A stretch of 64,000 nt of DNA from Nymphaea colorata (Eukaryota; Streptophyta; Magnoliopsida; Nymphaeales; Nymphaeaceae): positions 14,490,354 through 14,554,353 of the forward strand of contig NC_045139.1 in the NCBI RefSeq assembly GCF_008831285.2, in the 5' to 3' direction. Made by a program: the position numbers and the translations under genes. The notes under the pieces were generated by a model that ran no database searches, was not told the origin of the DNA, and was given only the letters and a program-made list of their open reading frames with translations. The first letter of the stretch is position 1, and every line of letters starts with the position of its first letter. Shown here piece by piece: positions 23,666-35,824 of the stretch.

Positions 23666-25147
23666 CCCTCCCCATCGGTTTGACTTTAGAAAGAAACCCT
23701 CGTTGTTGAGTTAGTAAATGATCGGCGCTTGATCATCATCGTTATCTAATTCATCTTGAATCGGCGCATTGGAGTCAAATCGGTGACAAATATATTAATT
23801 GGATTTCTTAGATTACAATTCATTTTTCATTATTTTAAACATTTCTATGCTTGAAATTATTTTATATAACTTATATATTGTTTTTCCATTGAACAGAAGG
23901 ATTAATTTCACCGTTCAAGCGAGAGACAGACAAAGTCTCCTCACCTTTTTTTTTTTTTTTTCCGTCAAAATCCAGAGTTGGGTCGGTATGAGGCAATGAG
24001 ATCTCTACGCGCTTCAACTTGCAGGTTTCAACATTCCCACAGTACCCATGAGTCGAACTGAGACACACTAACAATGATGCTTTTGAATTTCAAAATCAAC
24101 AATTTTTTTATTTGATTTTCCAATTTTTATAACATTAGAAGACTTCAATTTATATATCAATCTCTTAGGGCTCTGCCTAACCCTAGCTTGATTGAAGCAT
24201 GCAAGCGCACATGAAAATGATATGTTAGTGCCTAAATGTGGGGGACATAGTAGGGTTGTTGTATATGACTTGGATATTTAATTAAAGATGCTCCGTTTAT
24301 GGACTTCAGCTCATTAAAGTAGGGGCAAGCTAGATACGTGTACTTAGATCTGGATTTACTATTTCTGGGTTTCGCTTGGTTCCTTCAGCATTTTGAAATG
24401 GATCCGGTTGAGATCCAAATTGAGTTCTAGTCCGACTTTTTAATTTTTTCATATTCAATGCCAATTGCCAATGCAATACCTTCTATCCAGCTTCGATGAT
24501 ATTGGCTGATTAGATCGACCGGCATTGTATCCACAGTTCAAATTGGAATCTATTGTTGGGATTTGGATTTAGATTTGGATCTACTCGAACGCAGAAGTAC
24601 TTGGAGTGCAGCAATAATATCCACCGTGAAAGCGTGCTCCAAAGGATGGCTACAATTCAGCAATAAAATCCAATCAAGTCCTTGAGTTGTAACGTCCACA
24701 ACTGCTGTAGGACATGAGTCGCCACTTTGTCTCAAATCTTTTGGCCCTTTCTCTGCCTGGTGGAAAACGAGTCGTACTCTCAAGGTAAATTCCTTTCAAG
24801 TTTAGCACAATTCTTTCACTTTTCTCGTTTATAAAACCTCATAGATATTTATATGATCACTTTTCATTTATTTTCTGAAATTCATAAAGGGCTCTCTACG
24901 TGGCATCACGAAAGACAATATCCAATGGCACAGACTTGAATGGACGCATTGGGATTCTTTAATTTGGCTCAATCATAACTTGTTCTGTCAGACAAATAAA
25001 TGTCAAAATTAAGTTAACATTATCACTCAAAGTATTCTCAGCACATGCTTCAACGTGAATTGGTCCGGTTAAGAATTATATGTCAGAATTGAAGAATTGA
25101 ACAGAATTATATCTGTCATTAATTACAAGGAAACCAAAAGGTGGAGA

Positions 25148-25359
25148 TTAAGTTGATCTACGCGGCCGTCCCTGCAACATCCAATCTGAATCTGTCGATT
25201 CTGGTTCATGGTCGCTTCCTGTGTCGCTGATTTCCATTTGGTGGTAATCTAATGCTGCATTGTTTGCCAACTGCTGTTGCAGGTCTGATTCTGAAAAGAA
25301 AATTGAACTCAATTTCATGGATTTTGGATATCTTGGCGCTGCTTGCCCACAAGTCCCCT
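25148..25359 (-). other. Possible terminal exon or gene fragment, unrecognised
   Basis: A minus-strand frame follows a good acceptor (pyrimidine-rich, then CATCCACAG|GGG) and runs about 70 codons to a TAA at 25148-25150. It reads PRYPKSMKLSSIFFSESD, then a Gln-rich patch, an acidic DTGSDHEPESTDSD stretch and a basic RPRRST end. This looks like a regulatory-protein tail, but I cannot name it. Upstream minus-strand DNA to 25600 has further open frames without a recognised domain. It could be the end of an unseen gene, a retrocopy piece or chance. Confidence 0.25.
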
Positions 25360-27554
25360 GTGGATGTATGCAAGAAATAAGCAAAGCAATGTTCAACGTT
25401 GATCCACGAACAATCTTCTTCTCTATGTCTAAGTCGTGACCACAACGGGCCCAAGAAGGAGCTCTGCAAGCCGATTTTTGGGTCCTACCCGCATCTGTCT
25501 GAATCTTCTTGTGGCCAAGCCACCTGGAGTTATCACCGTCCTCAAGTCCCTCCCCATCTTAAACAGTATCATGCAATGGAGCAAGTGAAATCAAGATCAA
25601 TGGTCCTATATGTGTATTTGCTCCAAACCTGCAGCTGCACCTCCCTCATGAAAAAGAAAAGCAATTCTTGGACCATCATCCTTCTTTTTCTTCCATTAAA
25701 GAAAATAATTGAACTTCCTCATGCTTTTTTATCTTCGCATGGGCGCACTCTGCCGGGAGAAAGAGAGCACATGATGAAGTCAATAATGCGAGGTCTTGTT
25801 TAGATCAGGGCCATACTGCTTGGTTCCTTCCAATCTTAATATGATTTGAATTTCAAGACGTTTTTTCGTCTCTTCACTAGTTTTTTTTTTTCTTTCTCAA
25901 AAGATACTAGTCGGTTGCAGAATGGCCATTTTCAATCCCCACATACATCACGCGCTTCGGTTTTGGCTTTTTATCTGCAAAAACTATGCCTTCAGCGAAT
26001 AGACAAATTGGATCAGCTAGGAAAAAAATCTGGTATCAGGATCTACAATCCATACTTCATATTTGCTGTCCCGAGTAGCTGGTCAAGTTGGCGAACTGGT
26101 GCAAGCTTCACTGTCAGTTCGATTCTTATGGTTGCTGTTTTTTCGAACTATAAACAGTAGTAATGCGACACTCTAGTTGATGGCGTAGGTCCACCCAATC
26201 CACCACCGAGCTCTGGACCCCAAGAATAAAGAACAAAAAGAAGGGCTTCAGCCATTCGTCGTTCAACTTTCGCTCACCCAAACTTCATATTTGGTGAGCT
26301 CTTCACGACCGCTGAAATATAAGATCAACAGGCGTTTAATGGTGTTCATGCTGCTTTTGAGGAAGCAGTAAAAGGATGTGATATTCCCAAAAGGACCGGG
26401 TTTCCCAGTGTGTGGTCTCTTTCTTTTCTCGTTCTCACCTAATCTTTTTCACCTTTTTTTTCAAAATTTTTCGTGAAAATTTTTCTCCACCTTAAAGATT
26501 GGAAAATTCTCAAGATGGATAGTGTCTAGTCCCAAAATGAAACTAATTTTACTCAATTTCTAATCGTTTTTTAGCTAATCTAATTTTTTACTCAAAGCTG
26601 GTGTATACCATCTCCTCTTGTCGAAGATTCATACACAGATAGAGATTAGAGAATAGAACTATTCAATACAAGTTCGAAGATAATAAAAACAAAACTCCAA
26701 TATAATCACCAGTATAATACTTGTCTTTATTATTGTTACTGCTACAGCTACTGCTTTTTTAATTTCTTCTACCAGTTTCAGAAGCAAAATAACTTGTCTG
26801 GTGAACAAGCCACCGACTAATTTGGTTTGTGGTGCATAATTGAGCCAAATCCTTTCCACAAGGCACGTCGTAAACGGGTTTGGTGGGCAGTTTTCTCACG
26901 TATTGTATATTATTATTATTATTAATTTGCACTAAAACAAGATAGCCCTGCCCCTAGCTACCATTTCCACAGCTGACGCTGCCTGTTGAAGCAAACCCAC
27001 TAATTTTCCGGCGACATTTTTGGGCAACAGTATTGTCAAAAAGCTAAAACAAAAGAGAGTTTTCATTTTGATTTTCAAACTACCAATGACGTATCACTGC
27101 ATCAATATTTATTTTGATTTGCAGTAATAGTCAATTGCAAGGGAGTCGTTGCTCAATCTGATAAAATTGTTCAATTTTCAAAGCCGTCTTAATCCGTTCA
27201 ATGTGAACATTATCAAGACATGGTTTTTGTGTTTATGCGCAAACTCAAAGGCAAACTTCTAATGGTCGGATATGGAAACAGCTGTAGACGATAGATCACA
27301 GTGCTGAACTATGCGTTCAATCAATCTGAAAGGAATAAGCTAGCACCCATTTCACAAGAGAACAAGTGCTACACCAATTTCCCATACAATTAACTGTATT
27401 TATAACCATTCTGGATATACGATTGCCCATTACAATCAACACAAACACACATGCATGAGCGCACACATACATACATTAATTTTCAAAGTCTATTTATATG
27501 TAGGCATGCATGCATGCACGATTAGAGCCAATAATTTCTTCGGGGTGAACTATC

Positions 27555-27890
27555 TTCTTCAAAATTAATTTATATGACTCAACTTAGAAAACTCAAACTC
27601 GAATCTATCTTCACAAAATAGGCACATCGAGCTCGAACTTGACTCATTTAACTCGTTTCGAGCTTCTTTTAACACGTTTAACCATTTTCTCATAATATAA
27701 AAGTTTCAGCATTGATTATGTAGTCGAGCTCGGTCGAGTTTAAACAAGTATAGTTCTTACAAGTTGAATTTGACTCGTTTAACATTCTCAGCTTACATTT
27801 GAACTCGAACTGCACTTGTTTATAAAGGAGTTGAATTCCAGTCGAGTTTTGACAAGCGAGTTTAAGTCAAGCTCAAGCTAGCTCGACCTG
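27555..27890. repeat. Dispersed CTCGA-rich repeat
   Basis: Many short variations of GAGCTCGA, CTCGTTT and TCGAGTT recur across this stretch, as in a widespread plant repeat type with degenerate GAGCTCGA motifs. No protein sequence or clear ends were seen, so its class is open. Confidence 0.45.
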
Positions 27891-30170
27891 TTGTGCAGCC
27901 CGCACAAAAACCACACAATCACACGACTTCCAGTTGTAAGCATACTGCGTAAAACCCAACCTACTTGTATCCTGCAGAGAAATGCACGAGTTGATTGGTT
28001 GTATTTTGCTCTCTTTGACATCCTCATTTCCATGTAGATAGCCATACGGATTTCAAAAATAATCTTACCTGGACGTAATGACACTCAACCATATCCAGCT
28101 CAAATTGATTGGCTCCTTAATCCAGAGATTCCTAATTACCAATTGAAGATTCATTCTCGCTTTTGACCCACTTCTTATTTCATTCTACCATGCGACTGAA
28201 AATAGATCGGAACCGGTGGAATATCTGTCCCAACTTTTCAAATAATTCATTCTCATCTTGGATCGCGTGAGTCTGGACGTTCAAATTTAAAATCAACCAG
28301 TACTATTTGGCAGTACAAATGCATATGGATACATGCCAATATTTTTTCTTTTATTATTTCATGTGGCCGAAGTCCTTTTAGTTGGTTTCTAAATTTGAGT
28401 GGAAGTAGTACTTATACATCGTTAAATGTTGGTGCCATCTGCCAGTGCCAATTGGCGAGAAGCCACACCCTCCTTCCCCTCAGGGTTTAGTTGCTTCCGG
28501 GATTGGTTTGGAGATAGTACACCCGTCAACTAAAGTTTCATGCATCCACCAATAAGAGTTAGATTTGTCAAGTGATATTTATATACGGAAGGGGTTTAGT
28601 CCTTATTATCAGACTGTAGTTATTATTATTATTATTATGAACTACAAGATACATAATAATTTCTTTCAATGTAAGAGGGGAACCTTTTTTTTCTTTTTTT
28701 CCTTGTGATGGGGCTGCTGAAACTCAAGACGTGAAGAAAACCAAGGAACGCTGAAACCCATCGTGGAATATTTATGATGATGGCCTAAGTAAATTAATCG
28801 GACAAGAATAAATTTTTACTAGTCGAACATTAATTGGAGCTAATTATTTTTACTCCTTCAGCTCATCTTCAACTTATGACAGCCTAAATAAATCTCGACG
28901 GAAACAACATTGTTTGACTACTGGCGCAAAACCTCATGTTTGTTTTTTTATTAACACCCAAAATGCTAGTAGGTCTGTCAGTAATTAGGAGAGCGGCAAT
29001 TTAAATAACGCCGCTAAATGATGCATCAAAACTGTCTTCGCTTTCCAAGTTTTTAACACGAGGAAATTGCACTCAGGATGCGAAACTAAACCCCCTGGTT
29101 TATTAGCGTCTTCGCCCCTAAAAGCACGATTACATGCTTAAACTTGCACACAAAGGTGGTGCCCACGAGATTCGAACACTGATTTGCTTTTCCGGCAGCC
29201 AAAGCACGACGATGGCAGAATGCTTGATGAAGAAGAAAGAGGTTGGTCCACTTTGAAATTAATTTGGATCCCGAAAGAGATCAAATTGTGAAACAAATCG
29301 GTCTCAACTTAATCCAATGTCTTACAGTAAGAGCTTTATAACAAAACAACCAGATCATGCCATCTCCAAATGAGTTGTCCAATTTAATTGGCCATTACAT
29401 CCGGCGCATCATTGAGTGATCCAAAAGCATCTAGATCCAAAGCGTGGTCATGGAGCAGAGGGAACAATAAATGCCACCATTGAAGGCCTCTTACTCGTAT
29501 TCCCACCACCACCTTCCTAGCCCACTTCCAACCCTTTTGAGGTGTGTTTGGCATGCGATGCCCACTTGCCAAGTTCGTGAACTCCGCGTTCTCCATGTTC
29601 AAAAGAGCTCAGAAATCAGGAACTTCGTCCTCCCAAACGGCAAACTCAGAATAATACGCATTAATTGGAGTAGGTCCCTTGCTTCTCGCTGAACAATTAA
29701 TTACTCTTGTGGATTTCATCGACCCGCATGTGATGTGATAACCAAAACCATTTAATAAATTGGCGACCTACCATAATGTTGATCCTGACATGTGACCTGT
29801 TGTCAATATAGAGTTCCTCGACTTGGCAGCCTTGGAGTCGAAGTGACGCTGTAAGATCACTAGATGAACAAAAATTGAACGGAAAAATTTGGTGAATGAA
29901 CATTTAAAAGCACACAGACAGGTGATGCCTTTGATAGATTCAGCTCCTCAAATCTGTTCTTCATCTTCTTGAATAATGATGGGTAAGTTGGGAGTTGGGA
30001 ATTGGATCAAGCAAAGGTATTCACTTCAAATATATTCAAGTACTCAACTCCTGTCTTCTTTCTAACATAGACATTTTAAATGTGGTCTTTTGGAGAGGTG
30101 GGCGAAGCTCAACATCTTTTGTCTAAATCTTTGTTTCTGGACGTTTCTAGTGCGATTGGGTGCTTTGTGA

Positions 30171-30348
30171 CAGTGGCAGAGCCACGTATAAGCAGGTGTG
30201 TGTGCAGTTGCCCACACCAGCTCTACTAAAACTCTTTGCTTCTGTATTTATGTTTTAAAATTTTGTTCATTTATGTATAGTGCTGCCACTTAAATTGTGA
30301 GATTTTTCTAATTAGGGACTCCCAGCCGAAATTCTTGGTCTGCCACTG
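30171..30348 (+). mobile_element. hAT-type MITE A, 178 bp
   Basis: The left end CAGTGGCAGAGCCA and the right end TGGTCTGCCACTG are near-perfect inverted repeats. They are flanked by CTTTGTGA (30163-30170) and CTTTATGA (30349-30356), an 8-base target duplication with one mismatch, as expected for the hAT superfamily. The inside contains CAGTTGCCCACACCAGCT, shared with the element at 30929 in the opposite orientation. There is no coding capacity. Confidence 0.8.
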
Positions 30349-30928
30349 CTTTATGATAGGGGTTAATAGTTAATACTGTATCTGTGTTCTAGAAACCTGC
30401 GGCAGTTGTGACCCAAAGTCTGCCTAGGGATGCAAGTGGGTTGGATCCAAAGTCGGGATTGAATACTTTTTGTTAGCTGTATCTGACATCTTAAGTACTT
30501 AACTGATCCAGATCTGATCAATTTATAATCTTTTTAGAAAACTGCATGTAAATTTGACTTCTTTTCTCCTCGCTTAGGGTTTAGTACTTGAACTGAGTAC
30601 TTGATTATATTTTTCCTATAAAATGTTTTGCATCAGATGGGCTTCATTGTAGTGCATACACACACATATTTACGTGCATACATACATGCAAGATTCACTC
30701 ATGAAACCTAGATAACTTGTGATTATACGAAGGCAAGGTTCATTGTCGATGAACAAGATCGAAGTTATGTGTTATTCGAATGCAATTTTATGCTTACTTT
30801 TGACGATGGTTTCTCAAGTTATGTTTGGTTTGTATTTTGGAAGGAAAACCAAAGCTTGCTTCTTAGGTTCTTTAATTGGCACTACAGCTGTTGCAACTAG
30901 AGTTCTATTTTCACGACATGCTCTGCTT

Positions 30929-31106
30929 CAATGGCAGAGCCAGAAAAATTTTCTGGAGGGACATCGATTCACAAATGTCCATACCTGAAGGGGCACTCAC
31001 ATATATAACATAGTAAATGTTTAAAAACATTAACATAAAAATAAAAGAAAATTGAGGACTAGTGTGGTCAACTGCCCACACCAGCTTATATATGGCTCCA
31101 CAGTTG
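30929..31106 (-). mobile_element. hAT-type MITE B, 178 bp, opposite orientation
   Basis: The ends are CAATGGCAGAGCCA and TGGCTCCACAGTTG, flanked by CTCTGCTT (30921-30928) and CTATGCTT (31107-31114), an 8-base target duplication with one mismatch. It has the same length as MITE A and shares the CAACTGCCCACACCAGCTT block, inverted. It also carries CCAGAAAAATTTTCTGG next to its left end. A plus-strand reading frame that enters the element is a chance frame. Confidence 0.78.
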
Positions 31107-32639
31107 CTATGCTTAAGTGTTAGCTGATCACATCATTTCTTTGTAAAGCTTCCCATCAATTCTATAGACAATTTCTCACAACATATTTGCTTCATACTTT
31201 TACTTTTCATCTCTTGTCCTCCTCGAGCCCACTTTCCTGTGCTATCCCACTCTGGTTCATTCATTACATGTAGAAGTTGCACCAACTTTGCTAAGGCGGC
31301 CATACGGACGTCAACATACCATACCTATGCACCTACCATAACACTTTGTTTATTTATATGCTAATGTGCCTCAATAATTTTACTAGATATTTGAAGGGTT
31401 TAAGCTTTCTTGACTTGGTCTCACCCAAAATTTTGGCTCCATCACTCTGCCCATCCACAAGCCCATAGGCCTTGCCTTCAATTGGAAAGCAAAGTTTTGA
31501 ATCTACCGTATTCCCTCTTCACATTTAAGAACCACATATCCCAGTTAGTTGGCAGTTGAGGGCCAAGAGGTTGCGTGGCAATAAAAGGTGGAATGCATCA
31601 AAGTTTATTCTCATCAATATTGTCTTTTTACTTGTTGTCACTTTGATCGGGTTGGCAGGGCAGGATTCTGTTCGTTTAATTCTTATGAGTACTATTAAAC
31701 TACAAACAGTACATGTGCAACATGCAAATTGAAAAGTATACCATAAAACGTTCGAAGTTCCGTAACAACCCTAACCCTTAATAGGAGTAGCTTTTGACTC
31801 TCAGAAATTGCTACTTCAATAACGATAGAAGAAGAGATGTCACCGTCGTTCTCCGCAATTCAACTGATACTGATATTGTGCAAAAGTGCAAAGATTACAG
31901 TGCAGTTGCCGGAAAAGGTTAATCCCAGGATGTCCAAGAAAGTTTGAAGGTCACCCCTGAAAATACGACTCAAAGGTGCGGCTGCAAACCAAAAAAAAAG
32001 AAAAAAAAATCCTTAATATCAATCACCTCCTTACCAACTGACGTCTGACGACCACATTTTAGGGTTTTATGAAAAAAAAAAAGCTTATTTCAGAAAATTT
32101 ATTATTTCACAGGACGTCGGCGCAATATAAGGGTCCGACCTTAGGAAACCCAACGGCCACAAGGCCGCCTAATTAACGCCGCAACCCTTCAACCAGAAAC
32201 TGTCTACCGTCTCCCCTCCAGCCCCTTTCGGTACTCATTAATGGATGCCACTCATTCAAACGGGTTGGATCCAGAACAAGAACCCCTTGAATAAATACAA
32301 AAACCATTTGATTTTGCAGATCAAAAGCATGCTTCGTTTCTCGAGCGGAATAATTTCCCCATGAAAGAAAATATTTTTATCTCGTTTCCCACATGATATG
32401 ACGATTTAATATGGTACCGATTCCTTTTAAGTCTGGATATAAAAATCACACTAATATGGTTATTTTTATAAGAATGATTTGAAAAGAATACAAATCACAA
32501 TTGTATATTGGATTTCCAGCCAAACACAGCTTTTGCAATATAATCTGCAAAACGACAAGACCTTCACTTTATTTTATGAAGTCCTATTAATGGTGGTCAA
32601 CCCTTGCTAATCCTAAGAACCAGATACAGAAGAAGAAAA

Positions 32640-32833
32640 GTGGATTAGGAATGCTTTAAAAGGCGGAGACCCATTTCTCCATGGCCCCTGTGAGATCCTC
32701 CATAGCTCTCTCTCTCTCTCTCTCTCGGACAGAGAGAGGAAACAGAAGAGTGGAAGGTCGGAATATCGATTGAACGGTTCAGAGGAAAAGAAGCAACGAG
32801 AAGACAGATAGGAAGGAGAGGAAGCGAGAAGAG
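32640..32833 (+). promoter_or_regulatory. Core promoter and leader of the BAHD gene
   Basis: A TATA-like TTTAAAAGG at 32655-32663 is followed by a CT run (32705-32726) and a purine-rich leader up to the ATG at 32834. Spacing suits a plant promoter with a short CT-rich leader. This is inferred from motif spacing only. Confidence 0.4.
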
Positions 32834-35824
32834 ATGTCGCCACAGGCGGATCAGGAAGAGGGGTTAATGAGTCGAGTTCAGTTGAAGGCGAAGAAGACGG
32901 TGGTGTCGGGGCAGCCATGCCGGCAGGGAAAGGTGTACCCTCTCTCCGTGATCGACCACATGATGGGGCTCTACTCCCTCCGCCTCATCTTCTACTACGA
33001 CCATCCTCTCCCCGTGAAGGAGCAACAGCCACGACGCTTAGCGGGAATGAGCAACAACCACAGCAGCGGCAGGGGCGGCCCCGTCGTCGTCCCCCTCGAG
33101 GAGTCGCTCTCCGAGGCCCTTGCCTTCTTCCCCCCCGTCACCGGCCGACTCAACCGCGACGCCGACGGCAATTGGGAGGTCAAGTGCAACGACGCCGGCG
33201 TTCGCACCGTCGAGGCCGCCGTCCCCGGCGCCACCGTCGCCGAGTGGCTCGAGGCCGCCGACCCGGAGGCGGAACTCAGCCTCGCCCAATGGGAGAAGAT
33301 GCCCGACGACCCCACCTTCTGGTCCCCGTTTTACGTTCAGGTCCCACTCTCTCCCTCCCTCCCTCTCATCCTCACCGTCTATTCTTTCCATCGAACGGAC
33401 TCCTTTGCATGTGGGGATAAAGGTTTCGTGTCTCAGGTCATTAAAGGGTTGACAGAAAAAAACGCTGGCCGTCGATGTTAAGCGAATGTCTTCTTCGTTT
33501 AGCTGGTGCAGCCGCTAGCGGTCAATGAACTGCTGCGTTGGCTTGTGTTTTAAAGATCTTACCCTCCCACCGGCCGACGGGACATTGGTTTGTGCTTTAA
33601 ATATTTTACCCTCCCACCGGCCGACGGGACATTGGTTTGTGCTTTAAATATCTTACCGCCCACCGGCCGACGGGAAATTGGTTTGTGCTTTAAATATCTT
33701 ACCCTCCCACCGGCCGACGGGACATTGGCTTGTGCTTTAAAGATCTTACCCTCCTACCTCTCCGACTCCCAGTCGTCCCTCAACGATGCTTGCCTTTAAG
33801 TAAGGTTAGAAGTCGCTGGTTTCCTTTCGCCCTATATAATGAAATCGGCGGATTCCATTCTTATTTTATTGCTAATAACAAATTAATTTTTATGTGTTAA
33901 TCATTCATATTTCCTCCTTAAACTTGAATTTGTTAAGATTTTCATTTCTTTGAGACTAATAATACAAGGAAGGTAGGGAAAGGGAAAGGTTTTCTTAAAA
34001 GCCATAGGTCACCGGTGCTTGGTCTCAAGTCCTTCAAACTCAAGTAGCAGTTTGCGGCCTGACTGCAGTTTGCTTTAGTTTTGGCATCCTCCTGCAACGC
34101 AACTTTAAGCATTTGATTACTGAAAGTTTTATAACGAGTTCTAAGTAAGATTTTCGTCCCCTTCGAAGGGTTAAGACCTTAAAGTTGCTGCGATCAAGAG
34201 CTCAAATACCAGAGACTCTTTGACACGCCTGGTAGTGATCATGGTCTGCGTAACTCGAGCTTAGCAGCCAAAAAAATGTACAATTTGGTATGAGACTCTA
34301 GTTCTGGATGTCAACTCAATCTGGGTTTCCAAGTGAGCTCCTGGAACGCGACATCATTGTGAACAAGGGTTCAAGCTCACACCGAGCTCACTTGATTTCT
34401 TGATGAAGTTGGTGCAGCTTTGCTTGAAACAAGTTGAGCTTGAAGTTTCATCACATTACCCTTGGTCGATCCATTCAGCTACTTGGCAGAGGCGATGCGG
34501 AAACGACAAAATTACGTAGTAGTCAGTCGCCATTGTTGTTTTCCAGGGGCAGGAGTTCATAGAAGTTTGTGACTGTTCTTTTCAATACTTAAAATTTAAT
34601 AGAAGCCAGGCCAACGGGTCACAGATTGAATCTTGAATCACCGGAAGTGGATGGGGTCCAGAAGTGATTCCATTAAAAGATTTTGTTCCTTACACTACAG
34701 TGATCATAAACAGGAAGAACCACAACCATGTGATCTTCAACAGTGGTGGTGATCACCTCAAATCACTTGTTTCCCTTGCTCTAATTCACTTGGAATTTGG
34801 TGATGTAAGTAAAGGCTTCCTATTTTCTTCCTCACCTGAAATGTTTTGTTTCTGTTCATTGCAGTTGACTGAATTCCGAGACGGCGGCTTCTCCATCGGC
34901 TTGAGCTGCCCCCACATGCACGCCGACCCCCACTGCGCCGCCCTCCTCGTCAAAGCATGGGGAGACGTCCACCGCAAGTCCGGCATTGCCAACCCGCCAT
35001 TCTTCCACTCCCACGGCCTCCGCCTCCGCAAGTCCCCCAACACCGCCACCGCTTCGGTGGAGTACTACCGCTCCAAGGCCGCCCTCCCTCCTCCGCCCCC
35101 TGCCGACCCGGATAACTCCCTCCGCTTCAACACCATCACCTTCCGTTTCTCCGATGTATCGGTACGTCGGGTTGTATCGGAAATATCCGAGTCTCTCCCC
35201 GACGCCACGCCCTTCGAGGTGCTCGCCGGGCTCATGTGGTCGGCGTGCGCGCGTGCAACGCCGGCGGCCTCGCACCTGCGAGACCTCAACCTGCTCACCG
35301 AATTCCGCAAGGCGATGCACGCCCCCCTCCCACACGGGTTCTTCGGGAATGCCATCCACTTCTCCCACGTGCAAGCAGGGGCGGAGGAGCTCGCCGGAGA
35401 TGGAGGCATCGCCGTCGCCGCACGTGCGATCCGGGCAGATGCGTGTCGCACGGAGGAGGACGTCCGATCGGTGATCGACTGGTGGGAGGAAAGGAGGGAG
35501 CCCGAGGAGGGAAGCGACGCCGGCAGCGGGGGGAAGTTCCTGCCGCCGATCCGGATGTATGGCCCGGCCCTCACGTGCGCCAACCTAGAGGGCGTGATGG
35601 CGTACGGTGCGTCGTTCGTGGAGGGAAGGCGGCCGTCGCACGTTTCGTGCCACGTGATTCCGCCGGAGGGAGAAGGAGTAGTGCTGGTGATGCCATCACC
35701 AGAAGAGGGACTCAGCCGGACTGTAATCGCAACCCTGCCGGAGGAGGTGGCGCGGCGCGTCAGAGCGGACCCGGAGATCGCGAAATATGAGCCCAAGATC
35801 TTGTTTGGCGGGCAATCCAAATGA
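32834..35824 (+). CDS. BAHD-family (HXXXD) acyltransferase, CER2/CER26-like
   Basis: Two exons, 32834-33340 (donor CAG|GTCCCA) and 34865-35824 (acceptor TTCATTGCAG), join in phase 0 to give 488 residues, slightly above the usual BAHD length of about 430-460. The N-terminal half has KVYPLSVIDHMMGLY and the conserved FFPPVTGRLNRDADGNWEVK. The catalytic HXXXD motif is HMHAD at residues 186-190. The C-terminal DFGWG motif is not present in recognisable form; the corresponding stretch reads near MYGPALTCANLEGVMAYG. It ends VMPSPEEGLSRTVIATLPEE and YEPKILFGGQSK. BAHD enzymes transfer acyl groups from acyl-CoA to alcohols or amines in the cytosol; CER2-like members instead help elongate very-long-chain fatty acids for cuticular wax. 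Which of the two applies is open. Codons are strongly GC-rich. The intron of 1.5 kb holds a minisatellite. Confidence 0.93.
33562..33760. repeat. 47-bp minisatellite in BAHD intron 1
   Basis: Units containing CCCTCCCACCGGCCGACGGG followed by ACATTGGTTTGTGCTTTAAA start at 33562, 33609, 33656 and 33702, with a decayed fifth start at 33748. Spacings are 47, 47, 46 and 46 bases. Unit 3 has lost bases in the CCCTCCC part. The GC-rich half resembles neighbouring exon composition. Confidence 0.93.

Larger units (their letters stand above)
20461..32600. other. Long gene-poor intergenic region
   Basis: About 12 kb of AT-rich DNA in which I could not support a complete gene. It includes a hairpin (21040-21071), two isolated minus-strand exon candidates (23599-23665 and 25148-25359), a CTCGA-rich dispersed repeat (27555-27890), ATT repeats (26911-26925, 28618-28640) and two 178-bp hAT-type MITEs (30171-30348 and 30929-31106). 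A frame at 21315-21791 minus (158 codons) has no recognisable domain and is probably chance. Confidence 0.55.

Noticed and set aside
33038-33391. Antisense and other-frame open frames over BAHD exon 1, and likewise over exon 2 (35065-35844)
   Set aside because: GC-rich third positions open all frames; only the HXXXD frame matches a protein family.
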